DNA of 64,000 bases from Enoplosus armatus (lineage: Eukaryota; Chordata; Actinopteri; Centrarchiformes; Enoplosidae): NCBI RefSeq assembly GCF_043641665.1, contig NC_092195.1, forward strand, positions 19,008,774 to 19,072,773. Reading direction: 5' to 3'. The position numbers and the translations under genes were made by a program. Position 1 is the first letter of the stretch. The number at the start of each line of letters is the position of its first letter. This document shows positions 47,840 to 59,830 of this stretch, piece by piece. A model generated the notes under the pieces. It was not told where the DNA came from. It worked only from the letters and a program-made list of their open reading frames with translations, and searched no databases.

Positions 47840-48150
47840 ATCTGCACTCCACCAACACCGCACTCTGCTACATATAATTACCAATCTTTCAAGTAAGCAG
47901 ATCCGCACTGTGCTTCATAATGAGTTCTGCACTGTAAGGATGGGGGCTAATATAAACTTGTGGACGGCGGTGCGACAGAGAAATTGCACAGGAGCCGGGG
48001 TATTGATTTCATTTACCTCCGCCGGTGCTGGGACTTGTAAACAGGTGTCTGCTGATTCTGTTGTGGAGTTATTCCACGCTTTGCTGGTAATGCAGGGGAG
48101 GAGTAATGCGAGGAGACATATCAAGGTCATCCTCTCCCTCAGCAGCTACC
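47840..48150 (+). repeat. Diverged tandem duplicate, copy 1 (possible regulatory element)
   Basis: Ordered blocks shared with 49130-49445: TATAATTACC, GCACTGTGCTTCATAATGAG, ACAGAGAAATTGCA, GGGGTATTGATTTCA, AAACAGGTGT and GGGGAGGAGTAATGCGAGG. Similarity runs over about 300 bp with small gaps. Neither copy codes, and neither matches the repeat families seen in this window. A homeodomain-like ATAATTA and a conserved AGAGAAATTGCA are the strongest shared words. Two copies 1.3 kb apart fit a local duplication of a non-coding element. Confidence 0.55.
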
Positions 48151-49129
48151 ACAGAGGTGCATCTTAACCGCCTCACTGTCCCGGCGGCCAGCTGTGCAGG
48201 ACTGCTGGTATTGGCCAGGTGTGAATGAATGTGAAGTAGCTGCATGAATGTGAAACAGGCCGCGGCTGATAAAGAACATGTGCGCCTTGAAAAACTTCCC
48301 CCTGGTGGATAAAATGTTAAAGGTGCATTTTAAACATCAATATATCATTGTCAAGGTAATTTTAAACACTTGGTGCAATTACCATCAACAGACGAGACCT
48401 CGGTGGAGACACCCGACTGCAGAGAGACTGCAGAGATGTTTCCTGAGCCAGAAATGTTGTGTTTGATGTTAAATGTTTTCATTATCACTTCATTCATCAA
48501 TTACGTCATTTCACTGTGATCGTACCTTATATGATCACATGTGACAAATAAACTTGATTGATATTTACAGCTGATCTGGGGGGGAAAGAGTGGAAAATGC
48601 CCATTATGAGTTCTCTGAGCCCAAATTTCGTTTGTCTGACTAACAAGTCCAAAATCCAAAAGGTATTGATTGATTGTAATGATGTAAAACAGAGAATAGC
48701 AGCAAATCCTCTCATTTGAGAAGCTTACAACTACAAATGTCATTAATTAGAGAATAGTGACATTAAAAGTGATTTTTCTGAAGCAAAACAGCTTCGGCTC
48801 CTCGTTTCCCTGAATAACAGAACCTTCCTCCACTTTGTGTTGCAAAAGCAAATCTTCACACTTCTAATGAAATCCGAGCCGACGGAAGAAGCTGTGGAGA
48901 CTTCAAGTCTTGTCTGTTTAATTACACTCCTGTCTCAAAGTTTGTGTATTCAGTTTCTTTTTATTGCACTTCTTATATTTGTCTTTCGTCCATTTTGGAT
49001 CCGTTTTTTTTTGTAATATGACTTGTTTTGTTCCTCATTCCTCTTTGTCACCTGCTCATATATGTTTCTCTCCCCTTTCCATCGACTCTGCAGAAGAAGA
49101 TAACAGTATTACAGTAGTACTCTGCAGGC
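48151..49129. other. Spacer between the duplicate copies
   Basis: Unique sequence. ATCACATGTGACAAATAAAC then TTGATTGAT at 48535-48563 resembles a common repeat tail (ATGTGACAAATAAACTTTGATTTGA), so a small retroposon remnant is possible. No gene. Confidence 0.42.
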
Positions 49130-49445
49130 ACAGAGCTATGTACTGTACATAAAAGCAGTATCCACAATTAATATTCCCTGAAGAAAAGTAGAGCAGCAGT
49201 GCACCTCATGATCTGTTCCACATTGTTAAGTCAAGAGTTAATAAAGACTAGTGGATGGCGTTGCTGCAGAGAAATTGCAAGAAAACCGAGGTATTGATTT
49301 CACTTCATCAGCAGCTGCTGTGAGTCACAAACAGGTGTTGGATAAAAATGTTTTTTATTTGGCCTGTTTAGTCTCCAGCGCGGGGGAAGAGAAATAGGAG
49401 GTGAGACATCAGTGTCATTGACTGTCATCTCCAACTGAGTCATAA
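49130..49445 (+). repeat. Diverged tandem duplicate, copy 2
   Basis: Shares in order with copy 1: ACAATTAATA, GCAGTGCACCTCATGATCTG, GCAGAGAAATTGCA, CGAGGTATTGATTTCA, CACAAACAGGTGT and GGGGAAGAGAAATAGGAGG. Same orientation as copy 1. The most similar 35-40 bp surround AGAGAAATTGCA and GGTATTGATTTCA. Non-coding. Confidence 0.55.
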
Positions 49446-49908
49446 ACAAAAAAAATATTTTCATTGGTAGCACAGGATCTCGAGCAGGAGCCAGTAAATT
49501 TAAAATTAAATTTGTATTCATGTTCACATTCACATTTTTTCAACCAAACAAAAATAGTCTGTCAATTTACAGCCGGGACTCACGCAGATCCTGAGCAACA
49601 AGATTACAGCCTTTCATCATGAGAAGGATCAACGGAGCAAAAGGCTTATTTTGTAATAAAAATGTGATGTAATGATGAATAATAAGACATCAGAGCTGGT
49701 GCTTTATCTGTGAGAAAGTGTCCAGAGACGATGAAAGTTACAGTCAAGGCGATTTGCATTCTTGTGTTTCTTCTGTTACAAAACAGAGGGCAGAAAAATA
49801 AGATATGTTTAACTGCAGTAACTGATGACTTGGCCAACTAAAACAAATGAGAGAGTTTAGCTTCTGTAATGTATGAGTACAGCCAGGACTGTAGGTAAAA
49901 TTAGCAGA
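49446..49908. other. Non-coding sequence, no gene seen
   Basis: AT-rich unique sequence; no supported feature. Confidence 0.45.
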
Positions 49909-49915
49909 TGTGTGT

Positions 49916-49946
<31 letters not shown>

Positions 49947-49956
49947 GGGGGGGGGG
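49909..49956 (+). repeat. (TG)n followed by a 27-base G run
   Basis: Eleven TG units end directly in an unbroken G homopolymer (49930-49956). Minus-strand frames (Pro and His/Thr runs) are artefacts. The G run has quadruplex potential and may be mis-sized in the assembly. Confidence 0.96.
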
Positions 49957-50400
49957 TTCGATGGTGGGATGCAAATTAAAACAGCAGCTTTGACAAGTTG
50001 AGAGCTTGGCAAAGGCGTTCTCTGTAAGGATACAAAAATTGTATTGATGTTTTCTGATTTGATAATCACCACTTTTCCCTGTTGAGAGCTTGAACTAAAT
50101 CCATGGGAGACTGTTCACGATGGTTGTAGTTAAGGCGTCCCTGGGGAAGCTGCGCTGTGCAAAGCAGCGACCCGAGTTAAATGAGAAAGAAACCATGCTT
50201 AACAGGAACAAGGAGCTGACAGCGAGCCTGGGTGGGTGGGGGTGTATTTCAAGGAGTTAAAGCACCAACAACTATCTGTTCAGGTATTTCAATCCTGTCT
50301 TCTACTGCTGAAAAACAAAAATCTTAAAGTAACACTCCCTCTTCTGAATCAAACACTCACTCCCTGAAGATTTGAGAGGTGGCATTAAAAACCCTCTAGT
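49957..50400. other. Non-coding sequence, no gene seen
   Basis: Unique sequence; no supported feature. Confidence 0.42.
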
Positions 50401-50900
50401 TTGCTGCTGCACAGGAGGAGGCGGCTGCAGTCAACTTGCTTTCATGGTGGGTACAATGGATTCCAATGGTGCACCAGTTCACAATGTAAAAAATGTCCAT
50501 AAAACCTTCTCCACTGCCCATCTGTGTGTTTAGTATTTTTGGCAAAATATGACTAAATGCACTGCTTTTATTTCAATCCTCATGTCAATCCACAGTCTGG
50601 AACTCGCAAGAGAGTTCGCCCACTTCCTGCGCTTCTATTGGTCAGAGCTGCTATAACCTAGCTCACTCATTGGCTGGCCTAACATACCTGCCAAAAGCTC
50701 ATACATCTACATTCGTATCGCAGTTTGCTGATTGGCTCCAAGATAAATCAACAAAATAGTTATAAAACACACCACAGACAGCTTACTTGGCCAATGGGAG
50801 AGCAGGAGGTGGGGCACTAACATCAGAGAGTGCCAAACATACATTTTGAACATGTCATGGAGTTTCCCCCTGAACAGTCAGACCTGGGTTTGAAAAAGAC
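50401..50900. repeat. Possible dispersed repeat
   Basis: CTGCACAGGAGGAGGCGGCT, ACCAGTTCACAATG, TCCACAGTCTGGAACTCG, CCCACTTCCTGCGCTTCTAT and TGGTCAGAGCTGCTATAACC have the phrasing of a fish interspersed element (repeated TATTGGTCAG / ATTGGC words). I cannot name it. Weak. Confidence 0.28.
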
Positions 50901-51204
50901 CTGATCCAAAAGGCAGTAGACAGGAACAGACCTGTCAGAGAGAGAGCACCAATACCAGCAGCAGCACGATGTGCCACCAATTAATAAGCATTTTAATTAA
51001 CAGTTCACGTTCGCCTTCGCGCCTTAAAACAACACATTTTGCTCTTGTGATGATTCTGACGCACCACGTGACCACGCAAACCCAGACGAAGGAGACCCAA
51101 ACCTCAACGGACTGAAAATCATTTGGATCCAGTCCAACAGGGGGCCACGTCAAGATGAAACTGATCATGTTTATTTCATTTAATTCTTGGTCAGGCAGTT
51201 TTTT

Positions 51205-51224
51205 TTATTATTATTATTATTATT
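51205..51224. repeat. (TTA)n trinucleotide repeat
   Basis: About six TTA units after a T run, directly visible. Confidence 0.93.
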
Positions 51225-53635
51225 CCTTTAACGCAACAGAAATTACGTTTTTTGCTCTTTCCCTCTAAATGTCTTACTTGAGTTAATGTAACTGATTATT
51301 CAGATTCGGGGCTTTTTAAAGAATGTAATTTCTTATTTTTTCGGATGACAAAATCTGCCTTGCATTTAATCATAAAATGTTTCAAACTGTAGTTAATTTT
51401 AATTACCTTACAGATTATTTCCTTGACACTCGCCTATTTCTGTATAATACAGAACTTTTAACCTTTTGTAGTAGTGTTGTCGCTTTTGTTTGCAGTTGCG
51501 TCTCAACTTGTTGTGTCTCAGCCCGCAGACTGTAATGAAGAAAAGCAAGTTGAGTAATAAATGTGATCAGGCTTCATTATCATGTAATGATTTGTTATCA
51601 GCGTTGGCACTGACGTGGGAGGAACAGCAAGAACATATTTGTCTTTTATCGACAGCGTGGGAACAGACACACAAACACTGACGACGAAGATGAAGAGAAA
51701 GTGAGCTGTTGATTGTCAGCACACTTTCATGTATACTTGGAAAAGCAACCACACTCTCACCCACACAGTCCCATACAAAACCACTAAGAGGTAAAAATAG
51801 CCTTTGCAACAGTATTAGAGCACACAGCCAATTAACTGGTATTGTGTTTAGAGGCTTCCAGCACTCCAGAGGCTCCACAATCCACCAGTGAGAATACAGA
51901 GCCGTTAGCTAAAACAGACATCAGCTTTTGTTTCAGATGCAGAGAGGAGATAAAGGCGAAATCCTCCCTTGGATACTCAGAACTGTTATGTAGAGCATAT
52001 AGTAATCAATCTGGAACATTCAGTGCAGTCCGGTAGACTCTCAGTGCTGTAATTTTTCCTTTTGGTCTACCCACTTGCCACCAAACCGTCTTATCTGCTG
52101 CTGCTTGTACCTACATTTGCCCAAAATGCCATTCGACAACCCCCCCCGAGGACAGACATGAACCTTTTATTCAGCTTTTCTTCTTCTTGTTCACAAAGAC
52201 GGCGATAAAACTGACCTAACAGCAAAGAGAGGCCCTTTGTCAATACCTACACTTGTGCCTCTGTGCACTAAGCAGTGCTATCAATGTTTCGCATGTCTGA
52301 CAAATGTTCATAGGACGCATTTTATCTGCTCAGAATTCAGAATTACTTTCAGACAAATAAACAGCACTGTGGTAAAAACGCACGGGGCTGCGTTGGTGTA
52401 GGCATGTTGCTTCAGGCTCCCGTGAGAAGAAGAAGGAACAGTTTGAGAAATAGATCCACGAGTTTGCTGTGAAGGCAAAAGCTTTAAGTGTATCTCACAA
52501 TACATCCCAATTTATGCCAAGAGGGGAAAAGGGGAGGACAAGTCCATCAGGTTCTGTACGGGTCATCCTCCCCAGGTACTGAATCTGGTTCCTACAGTAC
52601 ATAGAGAGGTATTTATATAATAAAACAGAACAGTTGCCACCATTGAATGAGTACATCACATCATCGTCATCGTCATCAGTCCTAGTTCTACACAACACAA
52701 TGACATTTAGGGGAGAAAGTACTTGATAACAAACTTGAAATGTTCAATTTTGCTGCCATTTCTTAACAAAAGGTTACTGCCGCACTCGGCTACCGTCGTG
52801 TTCACATGGAATGAAAGGTGTCGATGGGAAAGATATCGTATAGTCTTACTGTCAGCTGTTCTGTTGTTTTGGCCCCAAACAAAACCAAATATCAAGAATC
52901 AAAATCAGTTACAAAATATAAGTGCTGAAACGATCAGTTTGACCTCTTTCACTGTCACTGTCATCTTTATTGAGTTTTACCCCCAAGGAGAGCGTCTTAA
53001 TGTTCCCAGGAACTGACCTCTGGTGTTAGTGTCATTATTATTGAGTTTTCAAGTTGTCGCTGAACGAAAAAAAAAAAAAAAAAACTCTTTTTCCTGGACT
53101 GTCGCAGGAAAGTCAATTGAGCTGCGTGAGGACAGTTTGCTCTGATATCGCGGTGGGAACAGCTGATTGTTTGGTTTACCACCTGCGGTCTGAAGCCTGG
53201 AGAAGATTGCCAGCCACCTGCTGCAGAGTACCGCTGAGTGAGTGATGGCTGTGTGTGTCAGAAAATATCCATGTGTGTGTCTGTGAGGAAGAGATTGTAT
53301 GCAAGTCTGTGGACGGAAAGAGGATTTCTGTATGTATGAAAGAGTGTGCGGGACTTTCACTTTCACTCTTAAAGTTGAGCGTGTGTGCAGCTGTGCAAGC
53401 ATAGTGTGTGTTTGTGAGAGCACTCGCAAAAAGACAAGTTTTCAAGTGTGTCTGATCTGTGCAGGTGTGTGTTGTCGCATGTGCGAGCGCCAGAAAATCT
53501 TTCATCACAGCGAGGTGGGCGAGGAGGAGATAGAGGGAGACCTCGAATTGGCAACAAAAGCAATAACAGCACAATCTTTGTAGTTTATGGGTCTGAAATT
53601 GAATTTGTGCATCAAACCTGTTCACCTGCCATGTC
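51225..53635. other. Non-coding sequence, no gene seen
   Basis: Unique sequence with a C run near 52140-52147, a (CATCGT)n-like stretch at 52660-52677 and an 18-A run at 53067-53084. Overlapping frames on both strands at 53050-53640 are uninformative. Confidence 0.42.
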
Positions 53636-53900
53636 ACAGCGGGTCACGTCATTTCAGCTCTGCCGGTGTTTTAATCTCCGAACCTCCGGCGAACTCCAGC
53701 TCACCCGTCTCACCGGCTGACCCCAAAATGGCTGCAGCGAAGCCATTAAACTGTCTCGTCCAATTACAGAGCCACTTTATCTGAACCACGCGGCCATATT
53801 CAGCAGCAGCCAGTCACTACCTGCTCGGTGACGTCTGTTAATACACTGCGGTTCTTCCTCAGCAGCAGCTATCATCAAGCTTTAATGCCTTTAATGGCTG
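53636..53900. promoter_or_regulatory. Candidate conserved non-coding element
   Basis: A complex, repeat-free segment: GCAGCGAAGCCATTAAACTG, TCGTCCAATTACAGAGCCAC, CACGCGGCCATATTCAGCAG and AAGCTTTAATGCCTTTAATG. It includes CCAATTA and TTTAATG words and ends at a GT array. Small frames across it (53448-53784) have no domain. Regulatory role is inferred. Confidence 0.33.
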
Positions 53901-53901
53901 C

Positions 53902-53905
<4 letters not shown>

Positions 53906-53939
<34 letters not shown>
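53906..53939. repeat. (GT)n microsatellite
   Basis: About 17 GT units, directly visible. Confidence 0.96.
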
Positions 53940-53940
<1 letters not shown>

Positions 53941-54547
53941 GAGAGTGTGTGTGCACGCAATTTCTTGTTCTCTTGCTTGTTCGTCTCTCGGTTTAGAGTC
54001 GGGTCAATTCAGTTCAGGTCAGTTTCGTTTAGTTCAGTTCCATAGAATTCAATGTGAGTTGACTTGAAATAGCTGCACAGTTTGTACAGTAATGTATACT
54101 GATATTGTATATATATGATACATACATACTGTATCACAATATGCAAAATCATATGGACAAAAAACAAATAGATGTTCAATGGAATTAACTAAAGAACAAC
54201 TTTTAGATTTTACTGGTTTATTGATTTAAACAACAGAACTTTATAAAAACAACAACATAATCATAATATCACATTCTGATGATCATTTATTTATGAACAA
54301 TTTAATGAATTATCACCCGATACCAAAGCAATCGAGGGCTCACGAGTCCATTTTCAACAAGAATTAATTCATGTGTCATTTTATACAAAGAAACTGTGTT
54401 TTACAGTGTTGTAAAGTAGATTCCAAGCACGCGATTATGTTTTGATCCTGTGAAAACAGGTGCACAAACACACTAAGATGTAAAATATGGTAGAGTGTCA
54501 GATGTTAGTATTTACATGAATAATGGGATATTCACAGAGGAGACTAT
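53940..54547. other. Non-coding sequence, no gene seen
   Basis: AT-rich unique sequence; GTTCAG/GTTTAG near-repeats at 54006-54042. Confidence 0.42.
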
Positions 54548-54620
54548 GTGGTTCTCAAACTGGGGGGCAGGCACTCCTGGGGGCATATAGGGGGGGGGAA
54601 ACATGGTGGGGGGAAAGCGT
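54548..54620 (+). repeat. Dispersed repeat fragment (GTGGTTCTCAAACTGGGGGG)
   Basis: GTGGTTCTCAAACTGGGGGG then CAGGCACTCCTGGGGGCATA is the recognisable start of a common fish repeat. The continuation to about 54900 may belong to it but is too diverged for me to follow. Confidence 0.62.
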
Positions 54621-56269
54621 GATCATGGAGGGAAAATGTGCAGTCGACTTAAAGTTGAGCGAATCTGATTCATGTCAGAACAACAAACAAACAAAGCTGC
54701 GCTGAGGCCGTCATAATTCAAGGTTAACGAGATCTACTCAGACAGCAAAACGCCAAAAACAAGATGGGCACGTTTTTGATGATAAAAAAAGAAAACAGGT
54801 TACAGTTAAAAACAAAATATGACAAAGTGCTTCGTGCTCAGTGTGTCAGAAAAGCCTTGACTTTTGTGGCTAATAAGAGTTTGGGCAGGTTGGACGCCAG
54901 GTTTAGCATTTTTTATTTGTGCAGAAGTATAAGTAGCCTAAACTATGAATTACCACATCACATTTTATTATATTGTATTAATGCAGTACATTAATCAAAT
55001 AAAAGAAATAAAAAGGGTTATAAAAGCAGATAAAATCCTACCTGAAAGACACCTGATCACTCTTCAGGAGCTGCTTCAACATGGATTTAAAATAATGCCA
55101 CTTATTGTAATCATAATCTTTATTTCCAGCACATTTACAGAATTAAGTGTGCGTCTGAAAGAATCTTTTGTGTCTCGCACTCACAAAGTCTTTATTGCTG
55201 CAGCATTTCTCTTTCTGTGTCTGAGTGGATTTATTTTTTTTCTGTTTTTATCTCTCATTTTCTCAATTCCTCTCTCCTCTCTCTCCCTCGTTCCTCTCCT
55301 GTGGCGATCTGTCCCCTCCAGCCTCCTCAGAGAAAATGGAAATTTGAATCCATTCAATTAATCCATCATCCGGCTCTCTTGTCTCCCCCTTCTCTCGGTT
55401 TCTTTCTTTCTTCCCCCTGCTTGACTTCGTCCCCCAGACTGTCCTTTAGCTATCGCCACATAAAAGGTAACGGTACAATATTATCATAATAGTTTAAATT
55501 GTGCTTTAAATGGTTTTGACAGTAATTGATGCCTTACCCATCTGCAGCCACACTAATGCACTTGGGAAACACCACTGTCTTTGTTTGCCAGATGCAATTG
55601 CACCATTAGGGAGAACTTCTTCTGTATTTAAACTTCCCTTGTGAATTGTTGAAAACTGACTAAATTTGAGGAAAACAACAAAGTATTGTTGGAAGGTCCC
55701 TATTTTCCTGATGCCTGAGTGGTCTCCAAGTGGCAGCTCACTTACTTGTTTGTTTGGCATCACGCTGCGCCGTCGGTGCTTCTCTCTTCCACGTTTCCAT
55801 CCTGACTTAATGGGACACTGGAGGATAAAGGACAGCAGGCTGAGCGTCCACCAACCGGAAAGGACCTGATCACGCTCCTGTCTGGTTTGTTTATCTTAAA
55901 ATAGCTTTACCTGCCTTTTCTCCCAGCCTCCTGCGCTGTTTACTTTGCTTTTATCTGTCAGACGTGAGCCCTTGAGGCACCGATCTCTAATACAAAAAAA
56001 AAGATTTGAGTGATGTTTAACGTTATGTCTCTCTAGAACTGAATCTTTTCCAATATGTCAGCCAGAAATAAGACACAGTCCTCATCGAAGATACTATCGC
56101 CTGGCTTTATTTTGCTTTATCAAACGGTGGCTCTGTGAATGACTCCAGCTTCCAGCTCTTCTTTTTGATGTTATTGTTATAAAAGACAGCTGACGCTGTC
56201 AGTCACCTGAAGGATATATTAAGACCACACTGCCAGGCTCAAACTGTCATAAATAGATGGGGATTAATG
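54621..56269. other. Non-coding sequence, no gene seen
   Basis: Frames at 54764-54994 and 54945-55361 are hydrophobic or Ser/Leu-rich (a CT-rich stretch at 55240-55330) and lack domains or splice support. Confidence 0.42.
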
Positions 56270-56545
56270 TATTGACTTGGCGTTAGATAAAACTCTGTCT
56301 ATGTCTGAACAGTAAACATGTAGCTGGAGCCAGTTGGCTTAGCTTAGCGTAAAGACTGGAAACAGGGGGAAACAGCTAGCCTGGCTGTGTCCAAAGGTAA
56401 CAAAAACCACATGCCAGCACTTCTAAAGCATCTTTAATCTGTACTAAACCAAAGTGTAGAAGGCCGCTGTTTTATGCTTCAGGAGCAGTGACTTCCCGGA
56501 GTCTCTGCTGGCTGCAGGGCAACTGCTCCTGGGTCAGAAAGACTC
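56270..56545 (+). repeat. Dispersed teleost repeat, TTAGCTTAGCGTAAAG copy
   Basis: GGCTTAGCTTAGCGTAAAGA, CTGGAAACAGGGGGAAACAG, CTAGCCTGGCTGTGTCCAAA, GGTAACAAAAACCACATGCC and AGCACTTCTAAAGC match the family at 5225-5480. Further 3', TGACTTCCCGGAGTCTCTGC continues the element beyond what the first copy keeps. Confidence 0.85.
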
Positions 56546-57091
56546 AATACTACGAATAATATTTATACTGTACAGCAATGCCCTGGATGCCTAGTTGTCT
56601 TACTGTCAAAAAAAGATTTATATATAATATATCTACTGTACATATACAAGGTATACATGAGAGTGTTTACTCTTAGCTCAATGTTTAAAACAAAAGCACA
56701 GATAAAACACGCAAAACAACACACATGAAGAGACTACTTACGTTGGTAGGTAAAGAGCAGCAGACTATGTAGATGTGAATGTAATGGAAAGTCCGTGTGT
56801 GTGAGTCTCATATGCGTGTACTTGCATTTTAAAAGGATTTCTGTTTGTGGCAAAAATATACAAAATGAGTAAAATCCAACCAGTGAAAGCTGTCTTTTTG
56901 GAGATGAAACGTCTTCATGATCTGTATGCTAATTGCCTCTTATGATAATTATCTGATGCTGTCGTCTTCCCACATAGAAAACATGTAACGTGCCAAGCTG
57001 CGAGCTGGAGCTGTCAGAAGTACATGACTGTCAGTGAAGTAACCCAACTTCTTTATCTTAATCTGTCCAAAGAAGACATTTTGGAGATGCA
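56546..57091. other. Non-coding sequence, no gene seen
   Basis: AT-rich unique sequence with TATA-rich words near 56620-56650; no promoter context. Confidence 0.42.
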
Positions 57092-57310
57092 TTGTTGCTG
57101 CCACTGTGCATACGAAATGCGTCTTGTCCCTCCAAGACGACTGAGCTGAGCTGTCTGCGCCTCCAAAACCACTTCGCCGCAAAAGTTCTGCAGCGGCTCC
57201 AGAGTCCGAGCTGCTCATCCTGCAGCAGACTGACGGATAATTGCCACAGAGACTCGTGTGTCCCCACAGCTATCAGGCTGCACCTTAACAGGCCCGAAAC
57301 AGACACCGTT
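57092..57310 (+). mobile_element. Possible degenerate 3' end of a non-LTR LINE open frame
   Basis: One plus frame reads CHRDSCVPTAIRLHLNRP, which resembles the C-terminal signature of fish LINE ORF2 proteins (N/D-S-F-x-P-x-A-I-R-L-L-N). The upstream peptide is rich in Ser/Cys/Arg, as in the decayed linker before that signature. There is no reverse transcriptase core in the window, so at most a 5'-truncated remnant is present. Non-functional. Chance similarity is possible. Confidence 0.38.
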
Positions 57311-57440
57311 AACCAACCAGAGCTGGGCACACTGGACACAGACTGGGATTGTTCCATTATGTTCACTCTTTTTTTTTCACTCTCTCCATCTATCTCATCT
57401 CTCTGTCTGCTCGTCTCTCTCCAAGTCCAACTCTCGAAGT

Positions 57441-57505
57441 CATCCATCCATCCATCCATCTATCTATCAACATGCCATTATTATTATTAACAATTATTAT
57501 TATTG
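57441..57505. repeat. (CCAT)n/(CTAT)n and (TTA)n low complexity
   Basis: CCAT units to about 57460, CTAT units to 57468, then ATT units at 57476-57505. Simple arrays like these often follow a retroposon tail, which fits the LINE-like remnant just upstream. Confidence 0.88.
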
Positions 57506-58491
57506 TTGTTATTTGGTTAAATGTGTACAAAGAGGGAGACTTCACATGCTTGTGGTTATTTTATTGCAAAGTAAGTGAACATCACAGATTCATGATAAGA
57601 GAGCGTATCTGAGGGAGGGTTCGCCCTTTAAATGATTAATTCTCTTTAACATGTCTAGCCTTGGGTTTCTTTGTCTTGCTAATTTGCTGATGTCCCCCTG
57701 CACTGGAAAGCCATGTTTCTGCCTCACAGGGAAGTCGTTCTCTAAATCCGAACCTGTAATGAGAGACTCTCGGGATGCAGAGATGCAAACCCTCCTGAGG
57801 ATCTGATTCTGCTTCCTGTTGGATCAACACACCGACGCGGACTAAACTGTCTGTCTGTCTCATGTATATAGACACTCTTTAGTGTCGTTCATTGAAGCAG
57901 GACTGCCAGATATTCTCTTTTTTTCTCTTTTGAATTTGATGGTGACAGTAATGAGACGACAGGAAACAGACAAGAGGGACAGCAAATGACAACGTCTCAA
58001 GTCGGAAGACTTTATTAACCAATCAAAAAAAGTCATTCATTCCTGATGTTTTCACGTGTTGTTTGTCAAATTCCGACTGTATCGTTGATATCAAAATGTC
58101 AGTCAGGAACTCACGCTGGTAATCCTTGAGTTCTTCAGTTTTATCCACACTCTAATTTGATCAGTGCTCTTTCATGTAAGTGCTCATTATTGTGGTGTTT
58201 CTGCACCTGCTCCAGAGTTCACGTCAGTCAAACCGTGTGATGTCTTCTTTCTGTTGGGGAAGTGAGACTTGCCGCGTCCCAATTCAGAAGATCTGTGTAC
58301 TTATGAGGCCCTGGAGGCTCCTAATGAACCTGCACCTTCTCCCCCAAACTAAATTCTGTATATGCTTGTGAACCAGTGATGCTTGACAACTTGTGAGGTC
58401 AGATATTTCCAAGTTAATCACCATGACGTTTCCCTCAAATGGCCATAAATACCTAAGCAAGTTCCATGTTACAGTAACTCAGTTTAAAGTA
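57506..58491. other. Non-coding sequence, no gene seen
   Basis: Unique sequence; no supported feature. Confidence 0.42.
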
Positions 58492-58572
58492 GTCAAGGCA
58501 ACTTTATTTGTAAAGCACATTTCATACACCAGGGCAATTAAATATGCTTTACAGGGTAACAGAAATACAGCA
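58492..58572 (+). repeat. Dispersed repeat (CAAGGCAACTTTATTTGTAA)
   Basis: GTCAAGGCAACTTTATTTGT, AAAGCACATTTCATACACCA and GGGCAATTAAATATGCTTTA then CAGGGTAAC is a well-known fish repeat, here a short copy. The minus frame 58479-58757 through it is not a gene. Confidence 0.82.
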
Positions 58573-59830
58573 CAGGTCAAATGCTCACAATTTAGAAAGT
58601 GCAAAAATACAGGCAAGCGATACAAAAGATAGAAAAGTAGTGGCAGGTTAATGGTAAATATTATTTCCATATAACTTCCATTAATCTGTAACACACTGAA
58701 CAAACAATAAGTTCCATTATTTACATACTGCAGAGGTTTTTTGTTGCTCTTATTCAAGTTACATATATTTGCAGTGACTAACGATCACATAAGATCATAG
58801 CATTGATTGCAGGATACGGAGCTCTGCAAAGGATACAAGTTGTGTCCGTCTAATTTGGACAAAAGAGACAGACACATTGAGACAGACCTTATTCGTCTGT
58901 TAAGATGTGTCAAGTCTTTAAGTGGCTGCAGCCTCTGAACTGGGATGCAGCCAGCGTTTCTGTCTTTTCTGCTCTGGTTATCACAACCAGACCTGTGTTT
59001 ACTGTAAACCAAGTGTGGTTTGTACTGTCAGTGATGTGAAATTAATTACTCCATGTGCAACAGAGGGTTTTCCCCAGTGTTGTTCCACAGTGTGTGTCTG
59101 TATGTGGAGTCTGTTTGAAGCTGAGGTGGGACGAGATTTGACAACCACCACCGCTCAGTGTTGATACCCGAGAGAGCTGTCAATCAAGGCCAAGGCCCCC
59201 AAACATAAAGCAGTTTAAACTTCATTTTCTTCTGTACAGTTGAGAGTCTGATGCTTTGCAAATGTAAAAGAACTTGCTGTAGATTAAACCACAGTTGGAT
59301 TGTATACATTTAATAGCAGCAAATGTGATATGTGACCCACTTTCCCTTTAAAACACCATCATTTGTTTAATTACATTCTACAGCGCTGATCATTTTTTGA
59401 GGCTGCGTGTCAAATGGTGGATATCTTCATTTCATGTCATCTGTTGTTTATCTTCTTCTCTCTTCACACTGACAGAACATGACTGAACTGCACTTTTCAT
59501 GCTTGTGAAACTGATTTTAAAAATCTGGAATATCCGGAATGAGGCTCTCGCTCTTCTCTCAGCTGAGCGTGTGTCGGGCATATATAAGACCATGTAGCAC
59601 AAGATGAAAGACCAATTAATTCAGAGATTTTGGGGCCCCCCGTCGTAGCTTGGGGCCCCCTTAAATCGTAACCCACTTTCAGGCCACTTATAGAGCCGGG
59701 GGTGCCAACGCGGAGTCCAAGCGAAATGATTAATGACGTTATTAAACAGTTTAGAGAGGTTGTGTGTTCTTCTGGCTGGAGCCAATTTAGAGTGATTTGT
59801 GAGGTGAAACAATATAGTCGAATGAAGTGG

